Assembly: GCF_008274695.1 (NCBI RefSeq)
Contig: NZ_VTOU01000003.1
Coordinates: 186,001 to 250,000, forward strand
From: Sphingomonas montanisoli
GTDB taxonomy: Bacteria; Pseudomonadota; Alphaproteobacteria; Sphingomonadales; Sphingomonadaceae
Reading direction: 5' to 3'
Length of the DNA stretch: 64,000 bases
The notes under the pieces were generated by a model. That model was not told the DNA's origin, searched no databases, and saw only the letters and a program-made list of their open reading frames with translations. The translations under genes and the position numbers were made by a program. How positions within the stretch are numbered: the stretch's first letter is position 1; every line of letters begins with the position of its first letter. Below are positions 33,576 to 42,273 of this stretch, one piece after another.

Positions 33576-34168
33576 TCGTCGAAGAGATGGCGGGCTGGGT
33601 CGCGCCGGTCGCGACCGCGATCGCGGCGATTCTGACCGCCGCCAATCTGGGCGCGCGGGTGACGGGGTGGGGCTTCGTCGTCTTCCTGATCGGTTCGCTC
33701 GCCTGGAGTGCGGTCGGCGCGGCGACTGGGCAGACCAACCTCCTCCTTACCAACGGCTTTCTGACGATCGTCAACCTTATCGGGATCTGGCGCTGGCTCG
33801 GCCGCCAGGCGCGCTATGAGAAAGGCGGCACCGCGGCGGCCGAGGCGAGCACGCAGCGCGCCGCCCCCGATCTCAGGACCCTGTCGTCGCTGATCGGCGC
33901 CAAGGTCGAGGATGGTCGCGGAGAGCCGCTCGGCGAGGCGATCGAGGCGCTGGTCGAATGCGACAGCGGCCAGCTCAGCTATGTCGTGATCCGCAGCGGC
34001 GGAGTCGGTGGGGTCGGCGAACGGCTGCGCGCGGTTCCGCGCGCCCAGGTCAGGCTCTGTACCGACCGGGTCGAGATAGGCCTCGACGCCGCGGCGTTTG
34101 ACGCCTTGCCCGACTGGGAGCCGGAGGCGCCGCCGCCGCGCCCGCACACCCAAGCGAGGCGCGATTAA
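33572..34168 (+). CDS. Membrane protein with a PRC-barrel domain
   Basis: A 198-residue protein. Three hydrophobic segments fill residues about 8-85 (APVATAIAAILTAANLGARV, GFVVFLIGSLAWSAVGAATG, LLTNGFLTIVNLIGIWRWLG). Residues about 110-180 are a PRC barrel (LSSLIGAKVEDGRGEPLGEA, LSYVVIRSGGVGG). PRC barrels bind RNA or proteins at membranes and photosynthetic centres. The molecular role here is unknown. Confidence 0.85.
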   Translation: MIVEEMAGWVAPVATAIAAILTAANLGARVTGWGFVVFLIGSLAWSAVGAATGQTNLLLTNGFLTIVNLIGIWRWLGRQARYEKGGTAAAEASTQRAAPDLRTLSSLIGAKVEDGRGEPLGEAIEALVECDSGQLSYVVIRSGGVGGVGERLRAVPRAQVRLCTDRVEIGLDAAAFDALPDWEPEAPPPRPHTQARRD

Positions 34169-34277
34169 TCTGCGGCAGCACGATTGATTGCGGCCCGAAG
34201 CAACAGGCGTGCGGCTCGCTTCGTTTTCGCATGCAGGACAAGGCGACCGGACCCTCGGACGCCGTTGGAGAGCCGCC

Positions 34278-34316
34278 ATGACGATATCCTTTCCCGCCGA
34301 CGGCCAGACGCCATGA
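34278..34316 (+). CDS. Possible 12-residue leader ORF
   Basis: ATG at 34278 with GGAGA nearby encodes a 12-residue peptide (MTISFPADGQTP) whose TGA overlaps the ATG of the next gene as ATGA. It may couple translation of that gene. No other support. Confidence 0.3.
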   Translation: MTISFPADGQTP

Positions 34317-34534
34317 GCTACGCGCGCGCGGTCCCGCAACCCCGGCAGGATCCCGGCATCGCCACCGCCGAGGACGGTGTCGTCCTCCTCGACGGCCCCG
34401 ACGGTCTTGCCATCACTTTGACCCCCAGCGCCGCTGCACGGACCGGCCAGAATTTGATCGACGCCGCGGCCCGCGCTGCCGAGCAGCGCCCGGTCCCGCC
34501 CGAGGACGCGCCGGCCGGGCTGCGCGACGCCTGA
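34313..34534 (+). CDS. Hypothetical protein, 73 aa
   Basis: A 73-residue protein with a short amphipathic middle (TAEDGVVLLDGPDGLAITLT) and an Ala-rich helix. It resembles small cytosolic proteins that are frequent in sphingomonads but has no family name. It overlaps a tiny upstream ORF by 4 bases. Confidence 0.6.
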   Translation: MSYARAVPQPRQDPGIATAEDGVVLLDGPDGLAITLTPSAAARTGQNLIDAAARAAEQRPVPPEDAPAGLRDA

Positions 34535-34599
34535 CCATGAAGGCGCAGCTGCTCATCAGGGGGCGCGGCGGTGGCAAGGGTTGTATGGCCGACGCGGTA

Positions 34600-35373
34600 T
34601 CAATCCTTGAGTTCGACCCAGACCGGACAATGGTCGCTGGTCTTCTCCCAACCCCGCACCGCGAGATCGACCTCGGCGCGCAGCAACCGCTTCGTCGCGG
34701 GCTTGTTGAGCAGGAAATGGTCGATCCTTAAACCCGCGTTGCGGGCATAGGCGTTCCGGAAATAGTCGAAGAAGGTGTAGATCGTCTCGTCGGGGTGGAG
34801 CTTGCGCAGCGCATCGGTCCACCCTTGGGCCAGCAGCCCGACAAAAGCGGCGCGGACCTCTGGGGCGAACAAGGCGTCGTCGCGCCAGCGCTCGGGCTTG
34901 TAGACGTCGCGCTCGGTCGGCATCACATTATAGTCGCCGGCGATCACCACCGGCGCCTTCGTCGCATAGAGCTCGGCCATCAGCTCGGTCAGCCGCGCGA
35001 ACCAGCGCAGCTTATACTCGAATTTTGGACCCGGTCGCGGATTGCCGTTCGGCAGATAGAGCCCGCCGACGAGAACGCCGTTCACCGCCGCCTCGATATA
35101 GCGGCTATGGCTGTCATCGAGGTCGCCTGGCAGCCCGCGCCGCGTCTCGATCGGCTGCGCGCCCTTGGCGAGGATCGCGACGCCGTTCCAGCTCTTCTGC
35201 CCATGCCATATCGCGCCATAGCCGGCCGCCTCGATCGCCTGAATCGGGAATTTCTCGTCAGGTGCTTTCAACTCCTGGAGACAAACGATGTTGGGCTGGC
35301 GCTCGGCGAGCCAGCGCAGCAACACCGGAAGCCGACCGTTAACCCCGTTCACATTGTAGGTCGCGATGATCAC
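34600..35373 (-). CDS. xth: Exodeoxyribonuclease III (AP endonuclease)
   Basis: A 257-residue EEP-fold nuclease. It starts at a GTG at 35373 that overlaps the ligD stop (GTGA). Motifs: ATYNVNGVNGR at the N terminus, IVCLQELKAPDEKFP with the metal Glu, GGLYLPNGN, VIAGDYNVMPTERDV and the C-terminal TSDHCPVWVEL. It incises abasic sites and trims 3' ends. Coupling to ligD places end processing with end joining. Confidence 0.93.
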   Translation of the reverse strand: MIIATYNVNGVNGRLPVLLRWLAERQPNIVCLQELKAPDEKFPIQAIEAAGYGAIWHGQKSWNGVAILAKGAQPIETRRGLPGDLDDSHSRYIEAAVNGVLVGGLYLPNGNPRPGPKFEYKLRWFARLTELMAELYATKAPVVIAGDYNVMPTERDVYKPERWRDDALFAPEVRAAFVGLLAQGWTDALRKLHPDETIYTFFDYFRNAYARNAGLRIDHFLLNKPATKRLLRAEVDLAVRGWEKTSDHCPVWVELKD

Positions 35374-37934
35374 AGGTCCGGCAGCACTTGGTCGGCGCGG
35401 CCCCATCCGGCGAGCACCTTCGAGCCGGCACGCTTCACGAGCTCCGCTGCATCGCCGACATGCCAGTGCGCCGGCGTATCGATCGTCTCGAGTTCTTTCC
35501 AGCTGATCGGCACCGCGACCGGCGCCTGCTCGCGGGCGCGCACGGCATAGGGCATGATAGCGGTCGCGCCGCGTTGGTTGCGCAGATAGTCGACGAAGAT
35601 CCGGCCCTTGCGCTGGACCTTGGCGAGCGCCGCGGTGAAGCGGTCGGGATGCGCCTGCGCCACCGCCTGCGCGAAGCGATGCGCGAAATCCTTGACCGCG
35701 GGCCATTCGGCCTGCGGGGTCAGGGGCGCGATGACATGGACGCCCTTGCCGCCGGTCACCATCGGGAAGGTCTCGAGCCCGATTTGCTGGAGTAGCTCGC
35801 GAAACTCGAAGGCCGCGGTCCGAACCGCCTCGAAGGCCAGCCCATCGTCGGGGTCGAGGTCGAAGACGAGCCGGTCGGTCTTTTCGACGTCCTCGATCCG
35901 CGCCCCCCATCCATGGAATTCGATCGTCCCCATCTGGACGCAGGTCAGAAGGCCTTCGGCGTCATCGACGAACAGATAGGGCTCTTCATGGCCGTCTTTC
36001 TCCAGGATCCCGACATGCTTGATATGTTCGCCGAAGGTCCCGGCGTCATGCTTCTGGAAGAAGCATTTCTTGGCGCGGCCTTGCGGACAGCGCACGAGGC
36101 TGATCGGACGGTTGGCAACCCACGGCAGCATGATGTCCGCGACCGCGGCATAATAGTCGGCGAGCTGGCCCTTGGTGATCTTGCTCTCCGGGAAAATCAC
36201 CCGCTCGCGGTTCGAAATCGCAACATCGACGCCGTCTTCCGACGACGCCACCGCCGCGGCGACCGGCGCCTCGGTCTCAAGCAGCACCGCCTCGGCCTTC
36301 TTGTCCTCGCGCAGGCCGAGATAAGAGGGATGGCGCAAAACGCCCTCGTCGGTGAACTCGATATAGGCGACCTCGCAGACGAGGCGCGGCTCGACCCAAT
36401 GCGCGCCGCGCACCGCCGCGCGCGGCGCCACGACCGGCGGCGTCTTGACCGCCAGCGGCGCCATCAGCGCCATCAGCCGCTCGATCTCTTGCCCCGTGAA
36501 GCCGGTCCCGGCCTTGCCGGCATAGATAAGCTTGCCGTCCTTGTGGACGCCAAGCAGCAGCGAGCGGAAGCCGCGCTGCTTGTCGGACGGGGTCCATCCG
36601 ACGATGATGAACTCCTGGCGACGGATACATTTGGTCTTGAGCCAAGTGCCATTACGGCTCCCGGAATATTTGGCGTCCGCCCGCTTCGAGATCACCCCCT
36701 CGAGCCCCGCTTCGCAGAAGCTCGTCAGCAGCTTCTCGCCCTGGCCAACGATATGGTCCGAATAGCGGATGCGCGCCGCCTCACTCCCGACCGCGCTCGC
36801 GATCAGCGTCTCGAGCTTTGCCTTTCGCTCGGTCAGCGGCAGCCGCGTCAGATCCTCGCCATCGAGCGCGAGCAGGTCGAAGGCATAATAGAGGATCGCC
36901 GACGGATCGCCCTTGAGCGCGGCCTGGAGCGCCTGGAAGCTCGACCGCCCATCCTCGCCGACCACCACCGCCTCGCCGTCGATCAGCGCCGATCGGCAAT
37001 CGAGCTGCGTCGCCTCGGTGATCAGCCCGGCAAACCGGTCGGACCAGTCGAGCCCAGAACGGGTATAAGCGCGGCCCTCGCCACCGCCGACGGCAATCAG
37101 GGTGCGGTAGCCGTCATATTTCAGCTCGTGGAGCCAGCGGTCACCCGCGGGCACGCTGTCGACAAGAGTCGCGAGCTGGACGGGCTGGAAGGGCGGCGGC
37201 AGCGCACCAACCGCCTTGGCGGCTTTACGCTTTAGCGGGGATTTGGCTTTGCGGGCAGCGACCGGCTTAGCTGAGGCCTCGGTCTTCCCCCGCTTGGCGA
37301 CCGCCCTCGGTTTCACCCCGGCGGCGATTTCCTCCATGGTGAGGCCGCTTTCGACGCTGGTCAGATGCATCCCCACCAGGTCATCCGAACCGCCGGCATG
37401 GTCGTCAGCGATCTTGCGCAGCAACCAGTTCTCGCCCTTCTCCTTTCCGCGCGGCTTGAGCCGGATCATCAGCCACTCACCCTTCATCCGGTGCCCATGG
37501 AGGAAGAAATGCAGATGGCCCTCGGCGAGCGTCTTCACGGGGTCCTTGCCCGGCACCGGCTCCCAGGTTCCATTGTCCCACAGCATCACAGTGCCGCCGC
37601 CATATTGGCCCTTGGGGATCGTGCCCTCGAAGCGCGCATAGTCGAGCGGATGGTCCTCGGTCCGGACCGACAGCCTTTTATCGTCGGGATTGGGGCTCGG
37701 GCCGCGCGTCACCGCCCAGCTCTTCAACGTCCCGTCGAGCTCGAGCCGGAAATCGTAATGAAGCCGGCTTGCGGCATGTTTCTGAACGACGAAGCCCTGC
37801 CCGCCGGCCGGCAGGGTCGCCCCGGCCGGCTCGGCGGTCAGGCTGAAGTCGCGCTTCTCGCGGTAGCGCGCGAGATTGGCCTCGGCGCGAGCGGATGGAG
37901 CGGAGGCAGTCTTGGCAGCGGCGCGGCGGGCCAT
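35370..37934 (-). CDS. ligD: ATP-dependent DNA ligase LigD (non-homologous end joining)
   Basis: An 854-residue LigD with all three domains in the order seen in most proteobacteria: 3'-phosphoesterase (about 35-200, FVVQKHAASRLHYDFRLEL), ligase (about 245-550, with the adenylated Lys near 271 in ELKYDGYRTL), and polymerase/primase (about 575-850, LVRCPQGRAKKCFFQKHD, VFDLDPDDG). It joins double-strand breaks with Ku, which is not encoded in the window. A stress-type promoter and dyad lie upstream of the ATG at 37934. Confidence 0.97.
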   Translation of the reverse strand: MARRAAAKTASAPSARAEANLARYREKRDFSLTAEPAGATLPAGGQGFVVQKHAASRLHYDFRLELDGTLKSWAVTRGPSPNPDDKRLSVRTEDHPLDYARFEGTIPKGQYGGGTVMLWDNGTWEPVPGKDPVKTLAEGHLHFFLHGHRMKGEWLMIRLKPRGKEKGENWLLRKIADDHAGGSDDLVGMHLTSVESGLTMEEIAAGVKPRAVAKRGKTEASAKPVAARKAKSPLKRKAAKAVGALPPPFQPVQLATLVDSVPAGDRWLHELKYDGYRTLIAVGGGEGRAYTRSGLDWSDRFAGLITEATQLDCRSALIDGEAVVVGEDGRSSFQALQAALKGDPSAILYYAFDLLALDGEDLTRLPLTERKAKLETLIASAVGSEAARIRYSDHIVGQGEKLLTSFCEAGLEGVISKRADAKYSGSRNGTWLKTKCIRRQEFIIVGWTPSDKQRGFRSLLLGVHKDGKLIYAGKAGTGFTGQEIERLMALMAPLAVKTPPVVAPRAAVRGAHWVEPRLVCEVAYIEFTDEGVLRHPSYLGLREDKKAEAVLLETEAPVAAAVASSEDGVDVAISNRERVIFPESKITKGQLADYYAAVADIMLPWVANRPISLVRCPQGRAKKCFFQKHDAGTFGEHIKHVGILEKDGHEEPYLFVDDAEGLLTCVQMGTIEFHGWGARIEDVEKTDRLVFDLDPDDGLAFEAVRTAAFEFRELLQQIGLETFPMVTGGKGVHVIAPLTPQAEWPAVKDFAHRFAQAVAQAHPDRFTAALAKVQRKGRIFVDYLRNQRGATAIMPYAVRAREQAPVAVPISWKELETIDTPAHWHVGDAAELVKRAGSKVLAGWGRADQVLPDL

Positions 37935-37970
37935 GAGCGACAGTCCTGCAAGGATGGGCGATGCGCGTTC

Positions 37971-38037
37971 AACCCGGCGCGGAACGGACTCGTTCCGTCG
38001 CGGGCGCCAGCGTGCGACCGGCGCTAACCCACATCAG
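37971..38037 (-). promoter_or_regulatory. EcfG-type promoter of ligD with weak dyad
   Basis: On the minus strand: GGAAC (37996-37992), 17-base spacer, GGTT (37974-37971), 37 bases before the ligD ATG. A weak dyad CTAAC-CCAC-ATCAG lies 27 bases further upstream (38024-38037), the same distance as at 17744. Confidence 0.6.
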
Positions 38038-38137
38038 GGCGAATCCGGCGGTGTGACGCTGAGCCCGGCCCACGGGCTGGCGCGTTTCTCCCCGGTCCGT
38101 GCCGTTCGACTGCGACGGCGCACCGGGAGGCGAGCCC

Positions 38138-38587
38138 ATGTCCAGCACCGATTATGATATCCGCATGCTCAACGGCCTGATCGAGGCGACGCTCGACAGC
38201 GCCGAAGGCTATGCCGATGCCGCCAGCGACAGTTCGCGCTTCGCCGCAATGTTTGCGGCCCGCAGCTCCGAGCGCCGCGCGGCGGCCGCCGTCCTCCAGG
38301 AGCATGTCGCGAGTCTGGGCGGCAGTTCGCCCGACGACGGCACGCTGCTCGCCGCCGCGCACCGGCTGTTCGTCAATCTTCGCCAGACCCTAGGCGGCGG
38401 CGAGGTCGCGGTGGTCGACGAGGTCGAGCACGGCGAGGACCATATCAAGGCCAAGTTCGAGGACGCGGTGCGCGACAGCGACATCTCGTCGGCGACCCGC
38501 GCGGTCATCGTGCGGGTCCAGGGCTCGGTCCAGGCCGGCCATGACGCGATGCGCCAGCTCAAGCACGACCTGCACGGCGCCACCTGA
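38138..38587 (+). CDS. Second PA2169-type DUF2383 protein
   Basis: A 149-residue paralogue of the protein at 14306. The same segments are present: IRMLNGLIEATLDSAEGY, RSSERRAAAAVLQEHVASLG and GEDHIKAKFEDAVRDSDI. The start at 38138 is chosen by homology, with GGGAGG upstream. It precedes the PEBP gene by 2 bases, likely one operon. Confidence 0.87.
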   Translation: MSSTDYDIRMLNGLIEATLDSAEGYADAASDSSRFAAMFAARSSERRAAAAVLQEHVASLGGSSPDDGTLLAAAHRLFVNLRQTLGGGEVAVVDEVEHGEDHIKAKFEDAVRDSDISSATRAVIVRVQGSVQAGHDAMRQLKHDLHGAT

Positions 38588-38589
38588 CG

Positions 38590-39216
38590 ATGCTCGAACA
38601 TGTGCCCCATTGGCTGGGCCAGCTGCTCAGCCCCTTGCGCGCCGGCCATGAGAAGCTCCTTGCCGCGCGGCCCGACCTCGCAGTCAGGGGGGTCGTCGAG
38701 CTGATGAGCCCGGCCTTCGCGCATGGCGCGCGGCTGCCCGAACGCTTCACCGCCGACGGCGCCGGCGTCTCGCCACCGCTCGTCTGGGGGGAACTGCCCG
38801 AGGGCACCGCCGGCCTCGCCTTGATCGTCGAGGATCCCGACGCCCCCTTGCCCAACCCGCTCGTCCATGCCCTTGTCTGGAACCTGCCCCCCGACACCGG
38901 CCGGCTCGCCGAAGGCGCGATCGTGGCGGACGGCGATGGCGGCGCGGACGGCCGCGACGTCGGGCGCACCAGCTATGGGCGCGAGGGCTGGTTGCCGCCC
39001 GATCCGCCGACCGGGCATGGTTCGCATGATTATGTTTTCCAGATCTTCGCTCTGTCCGAGGTGGTCCCGCTCGCGCCCAATCCGGGGCGCGGCGATCTCG
39101 CCGAGGCGATCGCCGGCCGCATCCTCGCCGCCGGCATCCTCATCGGCACCTATCAGCGCGGAGACGCCGCTCCGGCCTTCGTTGCCGGCTCGCCGGGACC
39201 GGCGCTTGCGGGATGA
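38590..39216 (+). CDS. YbhB/YbcL-type PEBP protein
   Basis: A 208-residue phosphatidylethanolamine-binding-like protein (Raf kinase inhibitor-like). Family residues: PERFTADGAGVSPPLVWG, LIVEDPDAPLPNPLVHALVW and HDYVFQIFALSE. The first 40 residues are an extra helical part. In bacteria, these proteins are of unknown ligand. A second copy of this domain is fused to a sugar dehydrogenase at 48613-50448. Confidence 0.9.
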   Translation: MLEHVPHWLGQLLSPLRAGHEKLLAARPDLAVRGVVELMSPAFAHGARLPERFTADGAGVSPPLVWGELPEGTAGLALIVEDPDAPLPNPLVHALVWNLPPDTGRLAEGAIVADGDGGADGRDVGRTSYGREGWLPPDPPTGHGSHDYVFQIFALSEVVPLAPNPGRGDLAEAIAGRILAAGILIGTYQRGDAAPAFVAGSPGPALAG

Positions 39217-39261
39217 CCGGCCGCGCCGCCCATCCAAAAGGCAGGGCGGGGCCGGATTCCC

Positions 39262-39286
39262 GGAACGTCGCCGGGCCTGATGCTTT
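39262..39286 (+). promoter_or_regulatory. Possible EcfG-type promoter
   Basis: GGAAC (39262-39266), 16-base spacer, CTTT (39283-39286), 22 bases before the ATG at 39309. Perfect -35, weak -10. Confidence 0.35.
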
Positions 39287-39308
39287 TCCCTTGTCGAAGG
39301 AGATGATC

Positions 39309-39527
39309 ATGACCGACCATACTAAGGATGCCGGCGCCGACAATCGCGGCCGGCGCGCGCCGCAGAGCGGCTCGGGCGAGGTCAAGGGATCGGGCGCGGG
39401 CGCCGGCGGCGGCGGCAATCCGGAAGAGTTCGACAGCGACGCGCAGGCGGGCGGCGGCAAGATCCCCGCGGCGAAACCCGAGGCGCCCGCGACCGGCGCC
39501 GATGCACCCGTCCATGGCAGCCGCTGA
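39309..39527 (+). CDS. Small Gly/Ala-rich hydrophilic protein, 72 aa
   Basis: A 72-residue disordered protein (GADNRGRRAPQSGSGEVKGS, GAGAGGGGNPEEFDSDAQAG). GAAGGAG precedes the start; 39309 is preferred to 39303 because of spacing. It overlaps the next gene by 14 bases. Same class as other small charged proteins in this window. Confidence 0.68.
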   Translation: MTDHTKDAGADNRGRRAPQSGSGEVKGSGAGAGGGGNPEEFDSDAQAGGGKIPAAKPEAPATGADAPVHGSR

Positions 39528-39777
39528 TGCCGACCGGCGCGCGGTGATCGCGCGCCGCGTCTCCGCTTTGACGGGGGTCGAGCCGGACGCGATTCTCCCC
39601 GAAATCGCGCCCGATGGTCTTAGCCATCACGCCACCTCGGCGCAGGTCGGAGCCGCGATCGACCAGGCCATCGCAGAGTTCGACCGCACGCCGGACGAGG
39701 ACGCCCTTCAAGCGAAGCTGTCGTCGAGGAAGCCGAGCAAGGTCGCCCAGCTCGCGCGATCGGCTCGAGCATCATAG
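39514..39777 (+). CDS. Hypothetical protein, 87 aa
   Basis: An 87-residue soluble protein (VIARRVSALTGVEPDAILPE, ATSAQVGAAIDQAIAEFDRT). Its last 23 codons overlap the 3' end of the convergent hydrolase gene by 70 bases. If one of the two genes has lost its proper stop it would be this one. No family recognised. Confidence 0.6.
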   Translation: MAAADADRRAVIARRVSALTGVEPDAILPEIAPDGLSHHATSAQVGAAIDQAIAEFDRTPDEDALQAKLSSRKPSKVAQLARSARAS

Positions 39778-40415
39778 GCCATACGCGGATCGCCCAGCCC
39801 ATCGACCGCTTCATTGGTGAAACTGTGGAGCGCTCGGCCATAGACCGCAAGGTGCCAGTCGGCCTCCGCCGCCATCATCTCGGCCTGGAAGGCGGCGATA
39901 TCGGCGGGCGGCACGAGCGGGTCGAGCGCGCCCGTGCAGGCGAGCACCCGCGCTCGGATTGCAGCCGGGGTCGCTGGCGCGGCGGTCGTGAGCAGTCCAT
40001 GGAAGCTCGCGACCGCGGCGAGCGGTGTATTGGCGCGCGCCAGTTCGAGGACCGCGAGACCGCCAAAACAATAGCCGATCGCCGCCACCGCCGTCGGGGC
40101 GAATCCGGTCGCTGAGACCAGAGCGTCGAAGGCGGCGCAGACCCGCCGGCGCAGCAGCGCAGGATCGGCGCGGAACCGCGCCATGGCCGGCCCGATCTCA
40201 TCGTCGCCGAGCACCCGGCCATCGCCGTGGAGATCAGCAGCGGCAGCGACATAGCCGAGCTCGGCGAGCATCGCGCAGCGTCGCCGCACGTTGCCGCCGA
40301 TCCCGTCGGCCTCATGGACGACCAGGATGGCCCGACCGTTGCCGGCTCCCCGCGGCCGGCGGAGTTCGCCCAAGCAGCGCACGTCGCCATCGGCATAGGC
40401 GAAGGGCTCGCTCAT
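39708..40415 (-). CDS. Dienelactone hydrolase family protein
   Basis: A 235-residue protein from the ATG at 40415. The nucleophile is Cys116 in AIGYCFGGLAVLE, the acid lies in ALDPLVPP and the His in ALHSFTNEAVD, which is the Cys-Asp-His triad of dienelactone hydrolases. The N-terminal GRAILVVHEADGIGGNVRRR carries the oxyanion region. It overlaps the Crp/Fnr gene by 4 bases (ATGA) and is presumably co-transcribed with it. Confidence 0.9.
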   Translation of the reverse strand: MSEPFAYADGDVRCLGELRRPRGAGNGRAILVVHEADGIGGNVRRRCAMLAELGYVAAAADLHGDGRVLGDDEIGPAMARFRADPALLRRRVCAAFDALVSATGFAPTAVAAIGYCFGGLAVLELARANTPLAAVASFHGLLTTAAPATPAAIRARVLACTGALDPLVPPADIAAFQAEMMAAEADWHLAVYGRALHSFTNEAVDGLGDPRMAYDARADRASWATLLGFLDDSFA

Positions 40416-41158
40416 GACGCGATCGTCGCGTTCGTGGCGGCCAGAGCCGCTTCGTCGATATAGAGATAGGCCGGGTCGAACTGGCCGCGCCGGCGGAGCC
40501 GTTCGGGATCGTGGATTTCGACCAGCGACGAGCGGAAGCTGACGATCCCCTCCTCGCGCATGCCGCGCAGCACGCGATTGATGTGGATGCTGGTGAGACC
40601 GCAAATCTCGGACAGATCGGTCTGGGTGATGCCGAGGGCGAAGCGACCGCCATCGCTCAGGCCCACCGCGCGCAGCCGCGCCTCGGTCTCGCACAGGAAA
40701 TGGGCGATGCGGCCGCCCGCATCGAGCCGACCGAGGCGGAACAGCCAGGCACGGTGGATCGCGGCGTCGAGCAGGGTCGCGTACCACAGCTTCTTCGCAA
40801 GCACGGGGCGCTCCTCGACCAGCACATCGAGCCGATCGTGGGGTACGATCGCGACGGTCGCGGCGGTCAACGTCGCGACATCATGGTCGAGCGTCTTGAG
40901 CGGATAGGCGTGGAGGTCGACGAAGTCGCCGGGGACATGCAGCGCGACGAGCTGGCGCAGGCCTTGGCGGTCGTCGAGATAGCGGCACAGGAAGCCGTCG
41001 ATCAGGAGCGTGCTGTGCGACAGCGTCTCGCCGGCGCGCACGATCGTCTGACGCGGCTCGAGCGTGCGGACCTCGCTGACACAGGCCTCGAGCGCGGCGC
41101 GCTCGTCGGTGTTGAGCGGGGCACCCTTGCGGTGGCGCAGGAAACGGTCGGTGTACAT
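40412..41158 (-). CDS. Crp/Fnr-family transcription regulator
   Basis: A 248-residue regulator with an N-terminal cyclic-nucleotide-like beta roll (residues about 25-125; LEPRQTIVRAGETLSHSTLL, LVALHVPGDFVDLHAYPL) and a C-terminal winged helix (TQTDLSEICGLTSIHINRVLRGM). Only one Cys lies in the N-terminal 40 residues, so it lacks the Fe-S cluster ligands of FNR. In the recognition helix the E-x-x-S-R of FNR reads I-x-x-N-R. It is the only regulator of this family in the window and the best local candidate to bind the repeated dyads; its DNA preference is unproven. Confidence 0.9.
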   Translation of the reverse strand: MYTDRFLRHRKGAPLNTDERAALEACVSEVRTLEPRQTIVRAGETLSHSTLLIDGFLCRYLDDRQGLRQLVALHVPGDFVDLHAYPLKTLDHDVATLTAATVAIVPHDRLDVLVEERPVLAKKLWYATLLDAAIHRAWLFRLGRLDAGGRIAHFLCETEARLRAVGLSDGGRFALGITQTDLSEICGLTSIHINRVLRGMREEGIVSFRSSLVEIHDPERLRRRGQFDPAYLYIDEAALAATNATIAS

Positions 41159-41264
41159 CGCTTCTCATCATTCGTGTGGGTCGCGCGGTTGCAGGCCGAC
41201 CTTTCCCGCGCGAAACGCGCGAGCGGCCCATCCGGTCCACTGCTCCCATCGGCCCGCCAACGTC

Positions 41265-41320
41265 TTGCTGCACATCAGTTTCGACGCCCGAGACGCAACC
41301 CGATCGGGTGCCGAAGGGTT
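41265..41320 (+). promoter_or_regulatory. Dyad plus EcfG-type promoter of the heme-oxygenase-like gene
   Basis: TTGCT-GCAC-ATCAG (41265-41278), 16-base gap, GCAAC (41295-41299), 17-base spacer, GGTT (41317-41320), 38 bases before the ATG at 41359. Flank CAACGTC resembles the CAATCGT at other dyads. Confidence 0.5.
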
Positions 41321-41358
41321 CAGACCGTCAACCGAGAAGACGACGAGAGGATCGCCCC

Positions 41359-42258
41359 ATGGCGTCACGCGCCCCCACCGACATCCGACGACCGAGCGGA
41401 TCGCAGTTCCTGACTGACAGTTTCCAGCGCGGCCTCGCGCATTGGAATCGCGAGCGGCTCGCGCCGGCTTTCCCGACCGAAGACTGGGCGCAGGCGCTCG
41501 AGCGCGACCACCGCATGCTCCGCCTCGAAGGCGGCTTCCTCGAGACGCTGCGCGCCGAGATCGCCGACAAGGCCGCCGCCGCGCCCACAGACCCCGATGG
41601 CTTCATCGCCTGGTTCGAGGCACTGAAGGAGGTCGGCCCCGGTCAGGGCGACCCGCTCTTTCCCTGGCTCGCCGACACCGCCACCCGCAATGAGCTGATC
41701 TGGTTCTTTGAGCAGGAGGCGGCCGGCGAGGCCGGCTTCGACGATCTGGTGGCGCTGACCCAGGTCAAGCTCCCGACGGGTCCGAAACTCGAACTCGCGC
41801 GCAACTATTGGGACGAGATGGGCCGTGGCAATGTCCCCGGCATGCATGGTCCGATGCTCGACGCGCTCGTCGAAACGCTCGGGGTCGACCCCACCATCGA
41901 GACCACCGTCTGGGAAAGCCTCGCGCTGGCCAATGCGATGACCGCGATGGCGACGAGCCGGCGCTATGCCTGGCAGTCGGTCGGCGCGCTCGGCGTGATC
42001 GAACTGACTGCGCCCGGCCGCTCGGCCTGCGTCGCGAAGGGCCTGCGCCGGATCGGGCTGTCCGACAAGGAGCGCCGCTATTTCGACCTCCACGCGGTAC
42101 TCGACGTCAAACACAGCGCCGACTGGAACCGCGAAGCACTGCGCCCGGCAGTCGAGGAGGATCCAGCGCGTGCGACCGCGATCGCCGAGGGCGCGCTGAT
42201 CCGCCTGAAATGCGGCCTCGCTTGCTTCGACCGCTACCGCGCGCATCTGTGGGCCTGA
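41359..42258 (+). CDS. Iron-containing redox enzyme family (heme-oxygenase-like) protein
   Basis: A 299-residue all-helical protein of the heme-oxygenase-like di-iron family. Informative stretches are NELIWFFEQEAAGEAGFDDL, LARNYWDEMGRGNVPGMHGP and HAVLDVKHSADWN, which provide Glu, His and Asp residues suited to a di-iron site. Enzymes of this group catalyse varied oxidations; substrate unknown. GAGAGGA precedes the ATG. It is divergent from the Crp/Fnr gene. Confidence 0.85.
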   Translation: MASRAPTDIRRPSGSQFLTDSFQRGLAHWNRERLAPAFPTEDWAQALERDHRMLRLEGGFLETLRAEIADKAAAAPTDPDGFIAWFEALKEVGPGQGDPLFPWLADTATRNELIWFFEQEAAGEAGFDDLVALTQVKLPTGPKLELARNYWDEMGRGNVPGMHGPMLDALVETLGVDPTIETTVWESLALANAMTAMATSRRYAWQSVGALGVIELTAPGRSACVAKGLRRIGLSDKERRYFDLHAVLDVKHSADWNREALRPAVEEDPARATAIAEGALIRLKCGLACFDRYRAHLWA

Positions 42259-42273
42259 GCATCGGGGCGAGCG

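Noticed and set aside
34537-34731. 64-codon plus-strand frame at the end of the exonuclease III gene
   Set aside because: Mostly antisense to the nuclease C terminus, and protein-unlike.
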